Origin: Phymorhynchus buccinoides | Taxonomy: Eukaryota; Mollusca; Gastropoda; Neogastropoda; Raphitomidae | Length of the DNA: 64,000 bases | Assembly (NCBI GenBank): GCA_017654935.2 | Contig: CM065683.1 | Coordinates: 6,667,916 to 6,731,915 of the forward strand | Direction of reading: 5' to 3' | In this document: positions 61,671 through 64,000 of the stretch, in pieces | How positions within the stretch are numbered: position 1 is the first letter of the stretch | Layout: every line of letters starts with the position of its first letter | Made by a program: the position numbers and the translations under genes | The notes under the pieces: model-generated | What the model saw: only the letters and a program-made list of their open reading frames with translations | Databases searched by the model: none | What the model was told of the DNA's origin: nothing

Positions 61671-64000
61671 AATTTTGACCAAATGTCAACTTTTTCGTTG
61701 CCACTGGGATCAATGTGTGCTAAGTGCATGGGCACACGGGACCTCGGCTTATCGTCTCATCCAAAAGACTCCACGTTCAGACTATAAGGCCTAGTGCAAA
61801 GTGAGAGGGAAAACCCCTGTACCCAGGTTCGAACTCGGGTTTCCTTGACACAAGGCGAACGCGTTACCTCTGTGCCACGCTACACTGAATGTAAAAACTT
61901 TAAGGGACAGCCACATGTCCACTACAATCGTACAACTGTACGATACAATTCGATCATGTGGTCTCCAAGAACAAATGCGATTCGTGCTTCAAGATTACGT
62001 GATCGAATCGCATCATACAGTCGTGCGATTTTAGCTGACGTGTGGCTGGCCCTTTAGACATTCATTCATCCAGCTGGATCCAATATTGGCAAGCAAATAT
62101 ATATATATACATGTATTATAGTAACAATGTAATTATTTAGTAACACTGAGTCATACATCTTTGATCCATGACATTTTTCATGTCCGTAGTTCCTCCAAAG
62201 TCGGAGTGTGGCTGCCCATGTGGCGGGGTAGTGAAAAAGGGTCACACGTAATGTTCTCATTCCTGGCTGGCGCACTCGTACCATACTGTTCAGGTGCTTT
62301 CGGCTGTTGGGATGATCCCTGGAGTCTTTAAGCCAGGGTAAAAATAACAACATAAGGCTTACCAGGGCAGCAAAGTACTCGGCGTTGGATCCTGCACCTC
62401 CCTTTTCTTTTATCACTTCTGTTATGGAAGCCAGCAAAGCCAGAATCTGTGAAACACAAATTTAAAAAAAATCAGTTTTATCAACCGTAAAAACTGGGCT
62501 ATAAATCAAATCTAATCAAATAAAATCATCTTTATTATCTCATAACTGAGAAATTGCAGCCAGGTGCACATAAGAAAAACAACAATAAACACATTTATCA
62601 ACAACAATTAAAGAATATAAACAAATAACTAATAACACTGCAATATTGTAATTAACAAAGTGAACGAATACGAACAATTACTCCAGTAAAAGCAGAACGC
62701 ATTTTTAAAATACATTCAAAATACATTTTAAATCAAGACATAATCAGTTTAAAAAAAGAAAGAAAAAAAAGAAAGCTTAAAAACGCAGCAATAATAGTAC
62801 CTACACCATCTCTACACAGACAATTTAGTCAAGGACATACACAGCAGTAATCTATTGTAGAACAAAAGGACTACAAATAGGCTTGCACAAATTCAATCCC
62901 AAGGAGATGGACAGGCTGCTCAGCAAAACAATCAGTCGATGCAGTGCATTAAGTGTTCAACAGATGAATTGATCTTGGTAAGAAAGTTTTCTGTGCTCTT
63001 ATTTTCAGTTTTAGAGTTCTGTATCGACGGCCCGATGGTAACACTTCATAGTATTTTGCCAGAACATGACTGTTATCATTAAGAATTTTCCTGGCTTTCT
63101 TGACTACCTGTCTGTCATACAACTCTTGCATACCACTCTGCCTTGCACCCACAACCTTACTGCACACCTTCACCATATCACTCAACACACGCTTACTTTT
63201 TACACTCAAGCTTCCATACCAACAGATAAATGACACAGTAAGAACAGATTCAACGCACCTACATATAAGCCGCATCCCTTAAATTGACAAATAAGGTGTT
63301 TACTCACACATAAGCTGCACAATTTTATAATCCGCAGAGAAAATTGTATGTGCACAAACCAACACAGATTTATAAATTCTCCTATCAGAACATTAGTATT
63401 AATGCCCTCAGACACTTTAAACGTGAGATTTGAATCTATTGATTGCCGAAACCAGTTTTGAGTCTAAAGAAGCTCAAAATAAGCTGAAGAATGTGGCCAG
63501 AAACAGATTCAATCATATTGATAAATGTAGAACGGGGGAAAACAAATCCACAGGTAAGCCGCATCAGTCTATAAGCCACATGGGCCAAAGTTGAGGAAAA
63601 AAGTAGCGGCTTATGTTATAGTCCGCATTTTACGGGGTATTCATGTCAATACAGTGGAACCTCCCTTATAAGACCTCCCATTATAAGACTCCCTCCCACA
63701 TGAGACCTACATGTACTTCTATGAGACATTGCCCTTCTTTGTAAGTATTAAAACTACCTCCCTTATAAGACCCCTCCTTTATAAGACCTCATTTTGGATG
63801 ATTTTTGAAGGTCTTGTAATGACAGTTTTAATTCAGCTGCAAGATTTAATTAAGCAGCCTACTATTCCCAGACCTCTTTGTGCAGGGAGCTGTTGGAGTT
63901 CCACAGCTTGTGGACGCGGCCGAAGGTCAGGTTGGTGCAGTCCGTGAAGTGGGTGGCCCAGGTGTGGAAGGTCCGGGCGTCAAAAGGACCCTGAGGCCCC
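14895..64000 (-). CDS. RRP12: RRP12 ribosome-biogenesis factor, 33 exons, N-terminus off the edge
   Basis: RRP12 is a nucleolar HEAT/ARM-repeat protein needed for pre-rRNA processing and export of pre-ribosomal subunits; the yeast protein binds RNA, Ran and export factors. Thirty-three minus-strand exons give about 1,236 codons against 1,297 in human, so roughly 80 N-terminal residues are missing. Order: N-terminal helical repeats (DCTNLTF, EYFAAL), the NUC173-type middle ([43 protein letters not shown]), C-terminal HEAT repeats ([11 protein letters not shown]), the [14 protein letters not shown] block, an acidic region, [40 protein letters not shown] and a basic tail. Every junction keeps phase except a frame break inside 25438-25596. 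Introns run from about 85 bp (between 43479 and 43364 neighbours they are larger) to several kb. Confidence 0.96.
15913..15995 (-). CDS. RRP12: RRP12 exon e32
   Basis: 83 nt, acceptor ctcatcag, donor gtaaac, phase 2 out. [28 protein letters not shown], like human [27 protein letters not shown]. Confidence 0.97.
16671..16738 (-). CDS. RRP12: RRP12 exon e31
   Basis: 68 nt, acceptor ctttgcag, donor gtaact, phase 0 out. [22 protein letters not shown], like human [22 protein letters not shown]. A hAT-like element lies 54 bp upstream in the intron. Confidence 0.97.
16793..17387 (+). mobile_element. hAT-like element, CATAGGTGTCAACC termini, 6-bp TSD
   Basis: Second copy of the 12637 family, 595 bp, flanked exactly by GGTGAC. 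At 17105 an ATG opens [20 protein letters not shown] and about 28 more residues before a stop, probably a leftover first exon with a nuclear signal. The 12637 copy has lost this ATG region. Confidence 0.9.
17700..17815. mobile_element. Dispersed fragment with ATATAGCGC motif
   Basis: Nearly identical in inverted form to 37885-38000 (CTTTGCAAGATTATGCGCTA). Non-coding fragment of an unknown family. Confidence 0.6.
18289..18705. mobile_element. Fold-back element carrying telomere-like repeats
   Basis: Arms of about 160-190 bp are inverted copies (GGTAAAGG... and ...CCTTTACC), flanked by CATTCCTG on both sides. The left arm ends in CCCTAA-type repeats (18438-18477) and the right begins with TTAGGG-type repeats (18546-18579), so they face each other across about 65 bp. 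A one-arm relative at 31343-31485 lacks the telomere motif. Confidence 0.85.
19005..19155. repeat. Tandem GACGAAATTGCATG repeat
   Basis: About six imperfect units of 21-23 bp, alternating GGGGTATGGAC and a TGATACATGGAC-like spacer. In an RRP12 intron. Confidence 0.85.
19470..19840 (+). mobile_element. tRNA-derived SINE, plus orientation
   Basis: Head GTGGCACAG..., B-box-like GAGTTCGAACC, body GAGACGATAAACCGAGGTCC, tail CTAATAATAATAA. It ends about 70 bp from exon e30. Confidence 0.88.
19909..19975 (-). CDS. RRP12: RRP12 exon e30
   Basis: 67 nt, acceptor gtgtgcag, donor gtaagt, phase 1 out. [22 protein letters not shown], a basic then acidic linker with a possible nuclear localisation signal (KKRRKR). 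Confidence 0.88.
20741..20808 (-). CDS. RRP12: RRP12 exon e29
   Basis: 68 nt, acceptor gtgtgcag, donor gtgagt, phase 0 out. [22 protein letters not shown], acidic. Confidence 0.92.
20915..20982 (+). mobile_element. tRNA-SINE head fragment
   Basis: Only the tRNA-like head (GTGTAGAGTGGCACAGTGGT through GAGTTTGAACC) remains. Confidence 0.75.
21125..21761. mobile_element. Three nested elements
   Basis: Outer: a GGGTGCAACT-family element (21125 to about 21761). At its TA, a Tigger-like MITE sits at 21380-21736 (ends CTGTGGAACCTCCC and GGGAGGTTACACTG). Inside that, 21511-21680 is a CAGGCATGGTAG element flanked by CAAATA. Confidence 0.86.
21814..21936 (-). CDS. RRP12: RRP12 exon e28
   Basis: 123 nt, acceptor gtccacag, donor gtgagt, phase 1 out. 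[40 protein letters not shown], like human HGFKVSADGRLIIREEAD. Confidence 0.96.
22022..23280. mobile_element. Dispersed repeat interrupted by a TTAA element
   Basis: GAGGCAAAGCCTTCAAGGCTC and a 50- to 60-bp repeated TACAAGATTGCCAACAAAT segment flank the element at 22154-23073. An inverted relative lies at 47713-47830. Confidence 0.65.
22154..23073 (+). mobile_element. piggyBac-like element with N-terminal transposase remnant
   Basis: 920 bp flanked by TTAA, ends CTCTCTTGTGC and GGCACAAGAGGG. ATG at 22429 gives [16 protein letters not shown] then stop; a second MDDE start at about 22635 stops at once. The short acidic N-terminus suits piggyBac transposases; no catalytic region remains. Confidence 0.75.
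23311..23390 (-). tRNA. tRNA-like sequence followed by a T-run (probable pseudogene)
   Basis: On the minus strand it has a D-arm (GCTC...GAGC), a T-arm (CCGGG TTCGATT CTCGG) and, directly after the 3' end, a run of about 12 T, a pol III terminator. The acceptor stem has three mismatches and the anticodon stem two; the anticodon would be CTC. Best read as a decayed tRNA or SINE head. Confidence 0.4.
24114..24352. mobile_element. piggyBac-like MITE, CCCTTTCAC family
   Basis: TTAA on both sides; the right TTAA is followed at once by the 24357 repeat. Confidence 0.82.
24357..24846. mobile_element. 490-bp dispersed repeat
   Basis: Nearly identical inverted copy at 34622-35112. Both adjoin a CCCTTTCAC-family element at CCCAATGA next to TTAA, so it may also be TTAA-targeting. 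Contains TGCATTGTGGGTAGGGAGAA. Confidence 0.75.
25438..25596 (-). CDS. RRP12: RRP12 exon e27, with internal frame break
   Basis: Acceptor ttttcag, donor gtcagt. The 5' half must read [20 protein letters not shown], continuing e26 (human IEEILADSEDEED). The 3' half must read [20 protein letters not shown] in the next frame, which alone fits e28 (human [20 protein letters not shown]). One surplus base (or two missing) lies between about 25515 and 25550, which holds C-runs of six and five on the plus strand. This may be a homopolymer error in the assembly or a real lesion. Confidence 0.9.
25736..26092 (+). mobile_element. tRNA-derived SINE, plus orientation
   Basis: Full copy from GTAGAATGGCACAGTGGTAA to AAGTACCTAATACCTAA, joined at its 5' end to the SINE-like head at 25655-25735. 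Confidence 0.88.
26345..26521 (-). CDS. RRP12: RRP12 exon e26: coiled coil to acidic region
   Basis: 177 nt, acceptor tgtcag, donor gtacgt, phase 2 out. [20 protein letters not shown], then Lys/Glu-rich sequence and [13 protein letters not shown], a likely CK2-type acidic stretch common in nucleolar proteins. Confidence 0.94.
26639..27031. mobile_element. Tigger-like MITE (GGACTATAAGCCGC family)
   Basis: Starts TA-CCGTCAAATGCGGACTATAAG, ends TATAGTCCAGTTTTTACGG. Copies: 59180-59635 (TA on both sides) and 63259-63636; one end at 62485-62505. Confidence 0.8.
27335..27426 (-). CDS. RRP12: RRP12 exon e25
   Basis: 92 nt, acceptor ggtgacag, donor gtaaga, phase 2 out. [31 protein letters not shown], like human [23 protein letters not shown]. 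Confidence 0.97.
27716..27866 (+). mobile_element. SINE-like repeat, diverged copy
   Basis: GAAGTCGGAGTATGGCTGCC and GTGGCGGGG with an altered 3' half. Confidence 0.65.
28038..28421 (-). mobile_element. tRNA-derived SINE, minus orientation
   Basis: Complete, from TAGGTACTTTATAGTCACAG to CACTGTGCCACTCTACAC as read on the plus strand. Confidence 0.88.
28967..29124 (-). CDS. RRP12: RRP12 exon e24
   Basis: 158 nt, acceptor gttccag, donor gtaagc, phase 0 out. [40 protein letters not shown], like human [28 protein letters not shown]. Confidence 0.97.
29757..30100 (-). mobile_element. tRNA-derived SINE, minus orientation
   Basis: Complete except for a short gap after the B box. The variable centre is a T-run plus a G-run of 18-20 at 29903-29922, a likely hotspot for sequencing error. 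Confidence 0.87.
30689..30796 (-). CDS. RRP12: RRP12 exon e23
   Basis: 108 nt, acceptor ctgttgcag, donor gtcagt, phase 1 out. [35 protein letters not shown], like human [26 protein letters not shown]. Confidence 0.95.
30925..31245 (+). mobile_element. Retroposon-like repeat with (GAA)n tail
   Basis: Fullest copy: TAGTTCCCCCACCTTCTGGA to AACTGTCTGAGCGATCGAAG, then (GAA)4. Confidence 0.72.
31343..31485. mobile_element. One arm of the 18289 fold-back family
   Basis: GGTAAAGGTAAAGATGTGCC to TTTTTGGAATACTA, then a C-run where the telomere repeats would be. Confidence 0.7.
31603..31862 (+). mobile_element. tRNA-SINE, 5' truncated
   Basis: Body and tail only, from GAGACGATAAACCGAGGTCC. The lost 5' end fits incomplete reverse transcription. 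Confidence 0.82.
31928..32039 (-). CDS. RRP12: RRP12 exon e22
   Basis: 112 nt, acceptor ttgccag, donor gtgaaa, phase 1 out. [37 protein letters not shown], like human [30 protein letters not shown]. Confidence 0.96.
32444..32663. mobile_element. Short CAGACCTGTTTACC MITE, 6-bp TSD
   Basis: 220 bp, ends CAGACCTGTTTACC and GTAAACAGGCCTG, flanked exactly by CCTTTC. No BED remnant. A truncated relative begins at 33904. Confidence 0.85.
32731..32811 (-). CDS. RRP12: RRP12 exon e21
   Basis: 81 nt, phase 0 both sides, acceptor ttgtttcag, donor gtgagg. [27 protein letters not shown], like human [27 protein letters not shown]. Confidence 0.96.
32925..33690. repeat. (CA)n array with GAGGCAACGA spacers
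   Basis: Over 25 blocks of CA repeat broken by AGAGGCAAYGA, 20-40 bp apart, filling most of the intron between e20 and e21. Its open frames on both strands are repeat artefacts. Confidence 0.92.
33731..33889 (-). CDS. RRP12: RRP12 exon e20, with a short GT-repeat in the coding frame
   Basis: 159 nt, phase 0 both sides, acceptor cattttcag, donor gtgagt. [40 protein letters not shown]. The human counterpart is VQKKAYRVLEEVCASPQGPG. VCVC is coded by a GT run, probably a small slippage insertion. Confidence 0.95.
33994..34127. mobile_element. Half of a piggyBac-like MITE
   Basis: Begins at TTAA with CCCTTTCATCGCC and is cut near 34127 by the MITE at 34134. Confidence 0.7.
34134..34351. mobile_element. 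MITE of the CAGGGCTCCC family
   Basis: Full copy, inverted relative to 1456. No clear flanking repeat. Confidence 0.8.
34622..35112. mobile_element. 490-bp dispersed repeat, inverted copy
   Basis: Reverse complement of 24357-24846 with scattered changes. Confidence 0.75.
35113..35400. mobile_element. Doubled interior of the CCCTTTCAC MITE
   Basis: Two consecutive partial copies of the element body (CTCTACCCAG, CCTTACCTCC, as inverted) lead directly into the 44-bp satellite. Confidence 0.75.
35401..36556. repeat. 44-bp satellite made from a piggyBac-like terminus, about 26 copies
   Basis: Unit GTTAAATCATTGTGGTGCAA + AACTGCGACATTGGCGGTGAAAGG is the terminal 40 bp of the CCCTTTCAC MITE plus TTAA. 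Units are almost all 44 bp; variants GCATAAATGC and GCAAAACTGC form blocks, as in unequal crossing-over. It ends about 36 bp from exon e19. Confidence 0.95.
36592..36685 (-). CDS. RRP12: RRP12 exon e19
   Basis: 94 nt, acceptor ttgtgcag, donor gtgaga, phase 0 out. [31 protein letters not shown], like human LSVLDLVVALAPCADEAAISKLYSTI. The 44-bp satellite ends about 38 bp past its donor. Confidence 0.94.
36696..36770. repeat. (CA)n microsatellite beside exon e19
   Basis: CA runs begin 10 bp upstream of the e19 acceptor. A diverged block containing CACACATTC and ATACATGAAG repeats three times up to about 37030. Confidence 0.85.
37319..37386 (-). CDS. RRP12: RRP12 exon e18
   Basis: 68 nt, acceptor tgtttcag, donor gtaggt, phase 2 out. 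[23 protein letters not shown], like human [23 protein letters not shown]. Confidence 0.93.
37480..37815 (+). mobile_element. LINE 3' end (CR1/L2-like)
   Basis: Reads [30 protein letters not shown] then stop, the usual last residues of CR1/L2-type reverse transcriptases. A (GT)n tract follows, then GGGCGCTCTATAAATGTTAA with (ATT)n tail. Confidence 0.7.
38241..39490. repeat. About 104-bp satellite with (GAA)n, 12 copies
   Basis: Each unit holds CTGAAGACCCCTGTCCAGTG, a (GAA)n stretch of variable length (some with GTA), then GACAATTGAGAGCACACGCC. Unit length varies 102-119 bp with the GAA count. The antisense frames are repeat-only. Confidence 0.94.
39595..40195 (+). mobile_element. Decayed LINE 3' end and tail
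   Basis: A frameshifted stretch with [12 protein letters not shown] and [12 protein letters not shown] resembles the C-terminal end of a CR1-like ORF2. The tail AAGGCGCTATATAAATAATA lies at 40168-40195, with another fragment between. Confidence 0.55.
40499..40650 (-). CDS. RRP12: RRP12 exon e17
   Basis: 152 nt, acceptor gttcag, donor gtaaaa, phase 0 out. [20 protein letters not shown] ... [18 protein letters not shown], like human EVSRFAKNFLPILFNLYG...AVLETIRTYLTITD. Confidence 0.96.
40674..41149 (-). mobile_element. hAT-like element with BED-finger exon remnant
   Basis: Ends CAGACCTATTTACC and GGGTAAACAGGTCTG. The minus strand from 41014 reads [20 protein letters not shown], then [20 protein letters not shown], 75% like 50447. 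No clear flanking duplication remains. It inserts 23 bp upstream of exon e17. Confidence 0.82.
41183..41449. mobile_element. GGGTGCAACT-family element, 6-bp TSD
   Basis: 267 bp, ends CAGGGGTGCAACT and AGTTGCACCCATG, flanked exactly by TACAAA. The 41452 repeat starts in the right-hand TACAAATAG. Confidence 0.88.
41833..42680. mobile_element. TA-flanked Tigger-like element, 848 bp
   Basis: TA-CAGTGGTACCCCTCTAATAAG ... CTTATTAGAGGGGTACCCCTG-TA. No transposase frame recognised. Confidence 0.82.
42813..42924 (-). CDS. RRP12: RRP12 exon e16
   Basis: 112 nt, acceptor tggacag, donor gtcagt, phase 1 out. [37 protein letters not shown], like human SFKGLARTLGMAISERPDLR. Confidence 0.97.
43190..43310 (-). 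mobile_element. Diverged tRNA-SINE 3' end
   Basis: TATTCTAGTCACAGAGAC to a G-run. It ends close to exon e15's donor (43363). Confidence 0.65.
43364..43479 (-). CDS. RRP12: RRP12 exon e15
   Basis: 116 nt, acceptor gctgacag, donor gtactg, phase 0 out. [20 protein letters not shown] then [18 protein letters not shown], like human [18 protein letters not shown]. Confidence 0.97.
43653..44213 (+). mobile_element. Tigger-like element with CENP-B-type helix-turn-helix remnant
   Basis: 561 bp, TA-CAGACAAACCCC ... GGTTTGTCTG-TA. Between about 43933 and 44060 the plus strand reads, with one frame change, PLTLDE and then [20 protein letters not shown], followed by KTQIQ. This is the DNA-binding start of pogo/Tigger (CENP-B-like) transposases. 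The catalytic domain is absent. Confidence 0.84.
44364..44485 (-). CDS. RRP12: RRP12 exon e14
   Basis: 122 nt, acceptor gttttcag, donor gtcggt, phase 1 out. [40 protein letters not shown], one of the most conserved stretches (human [28 protein letters not shown]). Confidence 0.97.
44874..45433. mobile_element. TA-flanked MITE, CCGTATTTTTCAG family
   Basis: TA at both sides; ends CCGTATTTTTCAGATCATTA and TATAACCTGAAAATTAGGG. GGCGCCCTCGTTTAT occurs twice inside. Confidence 0.75.
45505..45647 (-). CDS. RRP12: RRP12 exon e13
   Basis: 143 nt, acceptor ccctttcag, donor gtgagt, phase 2 out. [20 protein letters not shown] ... [17 protein letters not shown], like human CLQSLCDLR...MGPEVVLQAVPLEIDGSE. 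Confidence 0.96.
45874..45909 (-). CDS. RRP12: RRP12 exon e12: 36-nt microexon
   Basis: Twelve codons, [12 protein letters not shown], between acceptor ttattcag and donor gtgagt. Aligned with human ACGRQAHPVMRKCLQSL. Phase 0 both sides, so it could be skipped without a frame change. Confidence 0.88.
45917..46060. repeat. 27-bp tandem repeat
   Basis: Five units of AAACAGATCAGAAAACCATT GAACA type, starting 8 bp upstream of the acceptor of microexon e12. Confidence 0.88.
46130..46275 (-). mobile_element. tRNA-SINE fragment
   Basis: Body through CCCCTGTACCCAGG; head replaced by a GT/GA tract. Confidence 0.75.
46362..46538 (-). CDS. RRP12: RRP12 exon e11
   Basis: 177 nt, phase 0 both sides, acceptor ttggcag, donor gtcagt. 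[20 protein letters not shown] ... [20 protein letters not shown], like human LKEILKECVAPH...GLTYKFHAAWSSVLQLL. Confidence 0.95.
46565..46791. mobile_element. piggyBac-like MITE, CCCTTTCAC family
   Basis: TTAA flanks both sides; 24 bp upstream of exon e11. Confidence 0.84.
47108..47219 (-). CDS. RRP12: RRP12 exon e10
   Basis: 112 nt, acceptor gtttccag, donor gtcagt, phase 0 out. [37 protein letters not shown], a HEAT helix pair. Confidence 0.94.
47306..47500. mobile_element. CAGGCATGGTAG element, 6-bp TSD
   Basis: 195 bp, perfect 12-bp ends CAGGCATGGTAG and CTACCATGCCTG, flanked exactly by CTTAAC. Same family as 21511-21680. Confidence 0.9.
48180..48390 (-). mobile_element. Second tRNA-derived SINE type
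   Basis: Minus strand GGTGGCAGAGTGGTTAAGAC then GGGTTCAAATCCCGGCCTC are A- and B-box regions of a Ser/Leu-like tRNA head with a longer body. Only copy seen here. Confidence 0.7.
48475..48862. mobile_element. TTAA-flanked MITE, CTCATTC family
   Basis: 388 bp, TTAA-CTCATTCAAGTCG ... GCGAATGAG-TTAA. It ends 57 bp from exon e9. Inverted copy at 55173-55551; fragment near 54757-54850. Confidence 0.82.
48919..49010 (-). CDS. RRP12: RRP12 exon e9
   Basis: 92 nt, acceptor gtctacag, donor gtaaat, phase 2 out. [30 protein letters not shown], like human [29 protein letters not shown]. Confidence 0.96.
49014..49250. repeat. (CA)n-rich minisatellite next to exon e9
   Basis: CACACACAGACACA-type repeat beginning a few bases upstream of the e9 acceptor. 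Confidence 0.85.
49627..50082. mobile_element. hAT-like element, CATAGCTGCCAAC termini, 6-bp TSD
   Basis: 456 bp, ends CATAGCTGCCAAC and GTTGGCAGGTATG, flanked exactly by AAATAG. The interior has several CCGGGA-type short repeats. Confidence 0.88.
50164..50262 (-). CDS. RRP12: RRP12 exon e8
   Basis: 99 nt, phase 0 both sides, donor gtgagt. [20 protein letters not shown] then [12 protein letters not shown], like human AMQAFHSLFHARP...LSAELNAQII. Confidence 0.95.
50447..50911 (-). mobile_element. hAT-like element with BED-finger exon remnant
   Basis: 465 bp, ends CAGACCTGTTTACCC and GGGTAAACAGGTCTG, flanked by GGGAATC (7 bp). Minus strand from 50776 reads [20 protein letters not shown], then [20 protein letters not shown] and [11 protein letters not shown]. 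It is an intact first exon. Confidence 0.87.
51095..52357. repeat. 22-bp satellite, about 57 copies
   Basis: Unit GTGTGTGTGTGTGAGCATGC AT, with GC, CT and GA variants in blocks. The core GCATGC is palindromic and the rest alternates purine and pyrimidine. The 400-500 residue minus-strand frames through it are only repeats. Confidence 0.96.
52418..52540. repeat. (TGTC)n tract
   Basis: TGTC repeats with TGTGTGCC interruptions, 60 bp beyond the 22-bp satellite. Confidence 0.93.
52955..53079 (-). CDS. RRP12: RRP12 exon e7
   Basis: 125 nt, acceptor gtttccag, donor gtacag, phase 0 out. [41 protein letters not shown]. Human equivalent: [24 protein letters not shown]. Confidence 0.94.
53129..53367. 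mobile_element. piggyBac-like MITE, CCCTTTCAC family
   Basis: TTAG and TTAA flanks; inverted relative to 24114. 49 bp upstream of exon e7. Confidence 0.82.
53430..53575 (-). mobile_element. SINE-like repeat, inverted copy
   Basis: CCCTGGCTTAAAGACTCCAG to GCCACACTCTGACTTCGGAG. Confidence 0.74.
54322..54550 (-). mobile_element. tRNA-derived SINE with internal deletion
   Basis: Tail, then a jump to the body at TTGCCACTGGGCTTAACG, then a complete head. Variable centre lost. Confidence 0.85.
54586..54715 (-). CDS. RRP12: RRP12 exon e6
   Basis: 130 nt, acceptor cctccag, donor gtacgc, phase 1 out. [20 protein letters not shown] ... [15 protein letters not shown], like human IRKAAQHGVCSVL...TAKFCIQEIEKSGG. 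An inverted SINE lies 35 bp beyond its 3' end. Confidence 0.94.
54866..55165 (+). mobile_element. Retroposon-like repeat with (GAA)n tail
   Basis: Same as 30925-31245; tail (GAA)6 from 55143. Confidence 0.72.
55609..56478. mobile_element. Nested Tigger-like elements
   Basis: Outer: TA-CAGTAGAACCTCCC ... GGGAGGTACCACTG-TA. Inner: 55754-56313, TA-CAGTGGAATCCGTTTAAT ... GCGGATTCCACTG-TA. The inner element shows no transposase remnant that I recognise. Confidence 0.86.
56500..56915. mobile_element. CCGTATTTTT MITE with nested GGGTGCAACT element
   Basis: Outer ends TA-CCGTATTTTTTTCTGG and CAGAAAAATACGG. Inside, 56553-56820 is flanked exactly by TATGAA (6 bp). Confidence 0.84.
57106..57135 (-). 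pseudogene. 30-bp fragment of RRP12 exon e5 inside a MITE
   Basis: Identical to 57721-57750. It replaces about 9 bp of the MITE, with GTC and ACCC-type short overlaps at the junctions. Confidence 0.82.
57425..57482 (-). pseudogene. Partial duplicate of RRP12 exon e5
   Basis: 58 bp equal to the 3' half of e5 with five base changes. Minus strand reads [19 protein letters not shown] and keeps a donor (gtatgt). Only V to I changes the protein. No acceptor of its own: upstream is (GT)n. Confidence 0.85.
57678..57794 (-). CDS. RRP12: RRP12 exon e5 (intact copy of a partly duplicated exon)
   Basis: 117 nt, phase 0 both sides, acceptor ttggtcag, donor gtaggt. [20 protein letters not shown] then [19 protein letters not shown], like human [21 protein letters not shown]. 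Parts of this exon recur at 57425-57482 and 57106-57135. A truncated MITE lies only 9 bp beyond the donor. Confidence 0.94.
57838..58523. mobile_element. Fold-back repeat with a third direct copy
   Basis: Arms at about 57875-58056 and 58205-58381 are nearly perfect inverted repeats (ACCAACACTCAAAACA ... TGTTTTGAGTGTTGGT; GGAGTAGAGGGAGTGACTCC). A diverged direct copy of the left part follows at 58405-58523. Confidence 0.85.
58686..59069. mobile_element. Tigger-like MITE, TA-flanked
   Basis: TA-CAGCGGAACCTCCCTTATAAG ... GTTCCACTG-TA, 384 bp, opposite in orientation to 63652. Confidence 0.86.
59180..59635. mobile_element. Tigger-like MITE (GGACTATAAGCCGC family)
   Basis: TA both sides, ends CCGTAAAAACTGGACTATAAG... 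and ...ATAGTCCGCATTTTACAG. A 73-bp block (TTCTGAGTCTAAAGAA...) is duplicated in tandem near 59392-59530. Confidence 0.82.
59741..59858 (-). CDS. RRP12: RRP12 exon e4
   Basis: 118 nt, acceptor ttacag, donor gtaagt, phase 0 out. [20 protein letters not shown] then [19 protein letters not shown] aligns with human VPSPVLIKKFSDTSKAFMDI. Confidence 0.93.
59859..61361. other. Intron e3-e4 with a fold-back structure
   Basis: AT-rich. 60771-60895 and 61170-61302 are diverged inverted repeats (TTTGCTCTGGTTTCCTAGAA and TTCTAGGAAACCAGAGCAAA). No coding sequence recognised. Confidence 0.7.
61362..61438 (-). CDS. RRP12: RRP12 exon e3
   Basis: 77 nt, acceptor ttcctag, donor gtgagt, phase 2 out. [26 protein letters not shown] continues the first helical repeats. 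Confidence 0.92.
61448..61886 (-). mobile_element. tRNA-derived SINE with long (GT)n centre
   Basis: Complete tail and head; the variable centre has expanded into about 70 bp of GT. It starts 10 bp upstream of exon e3's acceptor. Confidence 0.88.
61904..62053. mobile_element. 150-bp palindromic MITE
   Basis: AAGGGACAGCCACATGTC and GACGTGTGGCTGGCCCTTT are inverted ends; the interior is partly self-complementary (CGATTCG motifs). Confidence 0.7.
62185..62352 (+). mobile_element. SINE-like repeat
   Basis: AAAGTCGGAGTGTGGCTGCC to GGAGTCTTTAAGCCAGGG; ends 10 bp before the e2 donor side. Confidence 0.76.
62363..62446 (-). CDS. RRP12: RRP12 exon e2
   Basis: 84 nt, phase 0 both sides; acceptor ttcacag, donor gtaagc. 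[20 protein letters not shown] then NAEYFAAL, like human AAVTEVIRSQGG...EYFAAL. Confidence 0.95.
62485..63258. other. Intron e1-e2 with decayed LINE-like sequence
   Basis: It starts with one end of the GGACTATAAG MITE. Minus strand 62950-63240 reads [20 protein letters not shown] and [20 protein letters not shown], which resembles the C-terminal end of fish and mollusc LINE reverse transcriptases; this is from memory and uncertain. Confidence 0.45.
63259..63636. mobile_element. Tigger-like MITE (GGACTATAAGCCGC family), truncated
   Basis: Interior as in 59180; 5' end missing. Confidence 0.76.
63652..63832. mobile_element. Tigger-like MITE, 3' end lost
   Basis: TA-CAGTGGAACCTCCCTTATAAG to GAAGGTCTTGTAATGACAG; the closing inverted end is decayed. 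42 bp from the e1 donor. Confidence 0.78.
63874..64000 (-). CDS. RRP12: RRP12 exon e1 (partial at the edge)
   Basis: Reads [20 protein letters not shown] then [20 protein letters not shown], matching human [24 protein letters not shown]. Phase 0 donor gtctgg. It runs off the window. Confidence 0.92.

Noticed and set aside
1..64000. Intronic snoRNAs in MIC60, MRPL35 and RRP12 introns
   Set aside because: I looked for paired C and D boxes beside exons and found no convincing case by eye. A snoscan or covariance search would be needed.
1..64000. Integrated viral genes or toxin genes
   Set aside because: No capsid, envelope, polymerase or toxin family was recognised in any frame; repeats are explained by transposons.
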